Of a DNA stretch of 14,667 nucleotides, positions 13,064 to 14,667 are shown one piece after another. A model generated the notes under the pieces. That model saw only the letters and a program-made list of their open reading frames with translations. It was not told where the DNA came from and did no database searches. The position numbers and the translations under genes are program-made. The stretch covers positions 1-14,667 of the forward strand of contig CAYTUI010000035.1 in NCBI GenBank assembly GCA_964441335.1. Reading direction: 5' to 3'. This DNA is from CAYTUI01 sp964441335 (GTDB taxonomy: Bacteria; Patescibacteriota; Patescibacteriia; UBA1558; 2-01-FULL-52-15). How positions within the stretch are numbered: position 1 is the first letter of the stretch; every line of letters begins with the position of its first letter.

Positions 13064-13699
13064 ATGTCAGAGATTTTTAAGCTCAAAGCTTGGGGCCTGC
13101 ATGATCTTCGGGGCATAAAGTTTTCATCCCAGAGATCGGTGTGCCCTAACTGCAACTTCAAGCACGTCTTGGAGCAAGTCAAGGATTGGTCTCCCAGGGT
13201 GGTAGGCTGGAGCGGAACAGCGGAGGCTGAAACGCAGGAAGAGCAAGTTATGAACGTCGGTCAGATGGTCATCAGTTGTCAAGCCTGTGGTCAGGATTAT
13301 TACTTTGATTGTCCCGAGTACCTTGCTTGGCATGTGGCTGAAAATTGCCCAGGTTGGTCGTCTAATGCCTCCGATCTAAGCACATTTCGAGCGCGTCTTA
13401 GTGAGGTGCTAGAGGAGAGGTTGGAATCTTGGGGGTTTAATGCCATCGAGGCTATCCCCTATAGCGAAAATTGGAATTGCCCGCATAAGTTGTGCGAGCA
13501 TAAATGGCCCAATGATCGTGAAAAACGCTGGCAACATGTGGCGGGTTTTCACTACCATCCATTCCACAAGTTGGGGCGTGATTTCGCCGGCGAAGTAATT
13601 ATTGAGTGCCCCAGCTGTGGTCGAAAGTATTGGTTTCATGTTGATCGTTTGCTGGTGGCGATGATTAGCAAAATCTCTGCCAGCTGGCCGCCCGAATAG
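13064..13699 (+). CDS. Zinc-knuckle protein 3 of tandem array (two fused units)
   Basis: 211 aa made of two units. Unit 1 (about residues 6-100): KLKAWGL, CPNC (27-30), VVGWSG (46-51), NVGQMVISCQAC (64-75), CPGW (95-98). A helical linker follows (SDLSTFRARLSEVLEERL, 103-120). Unit 2 (121-211): ESWGFNAIEAIPY, CPHKLC (139-144), HVAGFHYH, EVIIECPSCGRKYWFH (177-192), ending ASWPPE. Unit 2 resembles protein 1 (ESWGF-I-A-IP against EAWGF-I-A-LP, and IIECP-C-RKYWFH), so the gene looks like a fusion of array members. Deviations: unit 1's second knuckle is CQAC without RKYW, and unit 2's first knuckle is CxxxxC and it lacks the final Cys. AAAGGAGG lies 6 nt before the start. Function unknown. Confidence 0.77.
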   Translation: MSEIFKLKAWGLHDLRGIKFSSQRSVCPNCNFKHVLEQVKDWSPRVVGWSGTAEAETQEEQVMNVGQMVISCQACGQDYYFDCPEYLAWHVAENCPGWSSNASDLSTFRARLSEVLEERLESWGFNAIEAIPYSENWNCPHKLCEHKWPNDREKRWQHVAGFHYHPFHKLGRDFAGEVIIECPSCGRKYWFHVDRLLVAMISKISASWPPE

Positions 13700-13735
13700 G
13701 CCCTTTGTTTATCATCAGATAGCAGAGGGCCTTTT
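13698..13735 (+). terminator. Intrinsic terminator of the zinc-knuckle array
   Basis: AGGCCCT (13698-13704) pairs with AGGGCCT (13726-13732), 21-nt loop, then TTTT (13732-13735). The stem starts inside the TAG stop codon of the last gene. Confidence 0.75.
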
Positions 13736-13839
13736 CAATTTTGTTTGTACGTAGAAGGATATTATTTTACTATTTAGTCGTCTCATTTGTCGGGCTATGA
13801 TATATGTGCTACGTTTTTTATCCTCCCAAACAATATTAT

Positions 13840-14000
13840 AATCCTCTCCCCGCCCGACATGCCCGACAGTCTTCGACTCTGAGGGATAAGCCCTCAGGCT
13901 CAGACTCGATGAGCAGTCGTGGCGGGCGGGCTTTAATTCCTCCCCTTCCACCAGAGGTGGACATGTGCAGGGGAGGTTAGGGTGCGGAGTTTAATTCACG
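13840..14000. repeat. Palindromic intergenic repeat, copy B (expanded by two insertions)
   Basis: Shares AATCCTCTCC (13840-13849), TTTAATTCCTCCCCTT (13932-13947) and the 3' flank GGGGAGGTTAGGGTGCGGAG with copy A; the last part (to AATTCACG) has two mismatches. Relative to A it has 82 extra bases (13850-13931) between the first two blocks, and the short loop is replaced by 22 nt containing a TCCACC/GGTGGA hairpin (13947-13961). Confidence 0.75.
13849..13930. repeat. Cloverleaf-like multi-hairpin inside repeat copy B
   Basis: Outer stem CCCGCCCG (13849-13856) / CGGGCGGG (13923-13930) encloses three hairpins: AGTC-ttc-GACT (13868-13878), CTGAGGG-ataag-CCCTCAG (13879-13897) and GACTC-gat-GAGcAGTC (13903-13918, one bulge). 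The direct repeat GCCCGACA occurs at 13852-13859 and 13861-13868. It lacks tRNA sequence landmarks such as a GGTTCGA-type T-loop. Confidence 0.5.
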
Positions 14001-14044
14001 TTCGTGTATTTCCTACTACCTACTTCCTACAACCTACCCCCTAA

Positions 14045-14062
14045 TATGCTATAATGCCCCCA
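14045..14062 (+). promoter_or_regulatory. Extended -10 promoter giving a leaderless mRNA
   Basis: TATGCTATAAT (14045-14055) contains TGn plus a perfect TATAAT (14050-14055). Six bases then lead directly to ATG 14062, so transcription should begin at the start codon. No Shine-Dalgarno is present. Compare TATGATATACT at 1433-1443. Confidence 0.65.
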
Positions 14063-14667
14063 TGAAAATAGGTCAATTTTTGATCAGCAAGAAGCTAAAT
14101 TATCTGTTGGTTTTTTTGTTGTTTTTTATATTATTGGCTTGGCTACAGTTTAACTATCATCTGGGCGATCCGGATGGATTCTATCATGCCAAAATGGCCA
14201 TCTTGTTATCACGAGGTGAATTATGGCGATCGTTGCCTTGGATGCAGTTCACCACCCTAACATTAAATTTTACCGACCATCATTTTCTTTATCATTTATT
14301 ATTGGTGCCGTTTGTAAAACTTGGCAACCCCATTTATGCTGTTAAGCTGGCCACGATATTTTTCGGAGCGTTGTTTTTCACAGCTTTCTACTGGTTAATT
14401 TATAAACAAGGCAACAAACACGCCTTAGCCTTTACGTTCTTACTGATATTTAGTTCTTCTTTTATCTTTCGTTTAAGTTTAATTAAAGCCAATAGCTTGT
14501 CTTTAATCTGGCTGTTACTAATTTTTTATTGTCTTAGAAATAAAAAAGTTTGGTTGCTGGCTGTTCTTAACTTTTTTTACGTCTGGCTGTACGGTGGCTG
14601 GCTACTCGGAATTATGGCGGCCGGACTTAATTGGTTGGTCACCAACATAAGAGGGCAACACAAAAAA
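14062..14667 (+). CDS. Multi-span membrane protein, GT-C/STT3-like N-terminal part (3' end outside window)
   Basis: 202 codons are open to the window edge. A first membrane helix (YLLVFLLFFILLAWLQF, residues 14-30) is followed by GDPDGFYHAKMA (35-46) in the first extracytoplasmic loop, then LNFTDHHFLYHLLLVPF and several more hydrophobic spans (AVKLATIFFGALFFTAFYWL, ALAFTFLLIFSSSFIF, VWLLAVLNFFYVWLYGGWLL). An acidic D-x-D followed by Y-H just after helix 1 and a DHH before the next span are the layout of GT-C lipid-linked glycosyltransferases such as STT3/PglB and dolichyl-phosphate-sugar transferases. Strand, frame and membrane nature are secure; the GT-C assignment is moderate and the substrate unknown. 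The start sits six bases after TATAAT. Confidence 0.65.
   Translation, partial: MKIGQFLISKKLNYLLVFLLFFILLAWLQFNYHLGDPDGFYHAKMAILLSRGELWRSLPWMQFTTLTLNFTDHHFLYHLLLVPFVKLGNPIYAVKLATIFFGALFFTAFYWLIYKQGNKHALAFTFLLIFSSSFIFRLSLIKANSLSLIWLLLIFYCLRNKKVWLLAVLNFFYVWLYGGWLLGIMAAGLNWLVTNIRGQHKK

Larger units (their letters stand above)
13736..14049. other. Intergenic region dominated by palindromic repeat copy B
   Basis: No gene is supported. It holds AT-rich spacer (13736-13839), the expanded repeat copy B (13840-14000), then a CCTAC-rich low-complexity tract (14011-14040) and the promoter of the next gene. Confidence 0.6.

Noticed and set aside
12432..13699. CRISPR-like or toxin-antitoxin array
   Set aside because: The repetition is at protein level plus ribosome-binding sites; no short direct repeats with spacers, and no toxin or antitoxin signatures.
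13849..13930. tRNA gene
   Set aside because: The cloverleaf outline lacks T-loop, D-loop and anticodon-arm consensus, and the acceptor-like stem is 8 bp.
13715..13951. Minus-strand frame of 78 codons
   Set aside because: It spans the multi-hairpin of repeat copy B and the zinc-array terminator; no ribosome-binding site and no recognisable protein.

Overview
The window looks like a piece of a small-genome, AT-rich bacterial chromosome, most likely from the Patescibacteria/CPR radiation (Parcubacteria-like). This rests on very tight gene packing with overlapping stop/start codons, a polysaccharide operon with two GT5 starch/glycogen synthases and a GH57 enzyme but no visible GlgC or GH13 branching enzyme, a DUF1461-type membrane protein, and GC-rich palindromic intergenic repeats. 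UGA is used as a stop (ruvC, the first glgA, two zinc-knuckle genes), so recoded-UGA groups such as Gracilibacteria/SR1 are unlikely. The taxonomy is inference; no rRNA or marker gene settles it.

Layout. (1) 1-709: 3' part of a tyrosyl-tRNA synthetase gene followed by stacked terminator hairpins. (2) 744-1420: a GC-rich island with one small minus-strand orphan gene and a ~370-nt leader/intergenic segment containing a 10-bp hairpin and a ~139-nt segment closed by a perfect 12-bp stem (possible structured RNA). (3) 1450-2063: a DUF1461-type membrane protein gene, probably leaderless, ending in a shared terminator. (4) 10828 down to 2071, minus strand: one nine-gene operon, yebC - ruvC - glgA - GH57 - APH-fold kinase - P-loop kinase - PHP phosphoesterase - glgA - galT-like. 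Every junction overlaps, abuts or has a 3-nt gap. (5) 11018-12133: a monocistronic bifunctional phosphoglucose/phosphomannose isomerase gene on the plus strand with a good promoter and terminator. (6) 12134-12428: hairpin and repeat-rich intergenic DNA. (7) 12432-13735: three tandem genes encoding four copies of an unrecognised two-CPxC zinc-knuckle unit, each gene with an AAAGGAGG Shine-Dalgarno, closed by a terminator. (8) 13736-14061: a second, expanded copy of the palindromic repeat. (9) 14062-end: 5' part of a multi-membrane-span GT-C-like protein gene, also probably leaderless.

How the genes work together. The long operon joins DNA-junction resolution and YebC at its head to alpha-glucan metabolism: two GT5 glucosyltransferases, a GH57 enzyme, a GalT-like nucleotidyltransferase that may supply or recycle NDP-glucose, and two small-molecule kinase-like proteins. 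The divergent isomerase links fructose-6-P/mannose-6-P to glucose-6-P. The two GC-rich islands (the orphan gene and the zinc-knuckle array) differ from the operon in base composition and ribosome-binding-site strength, and are the least understood parts of the window.
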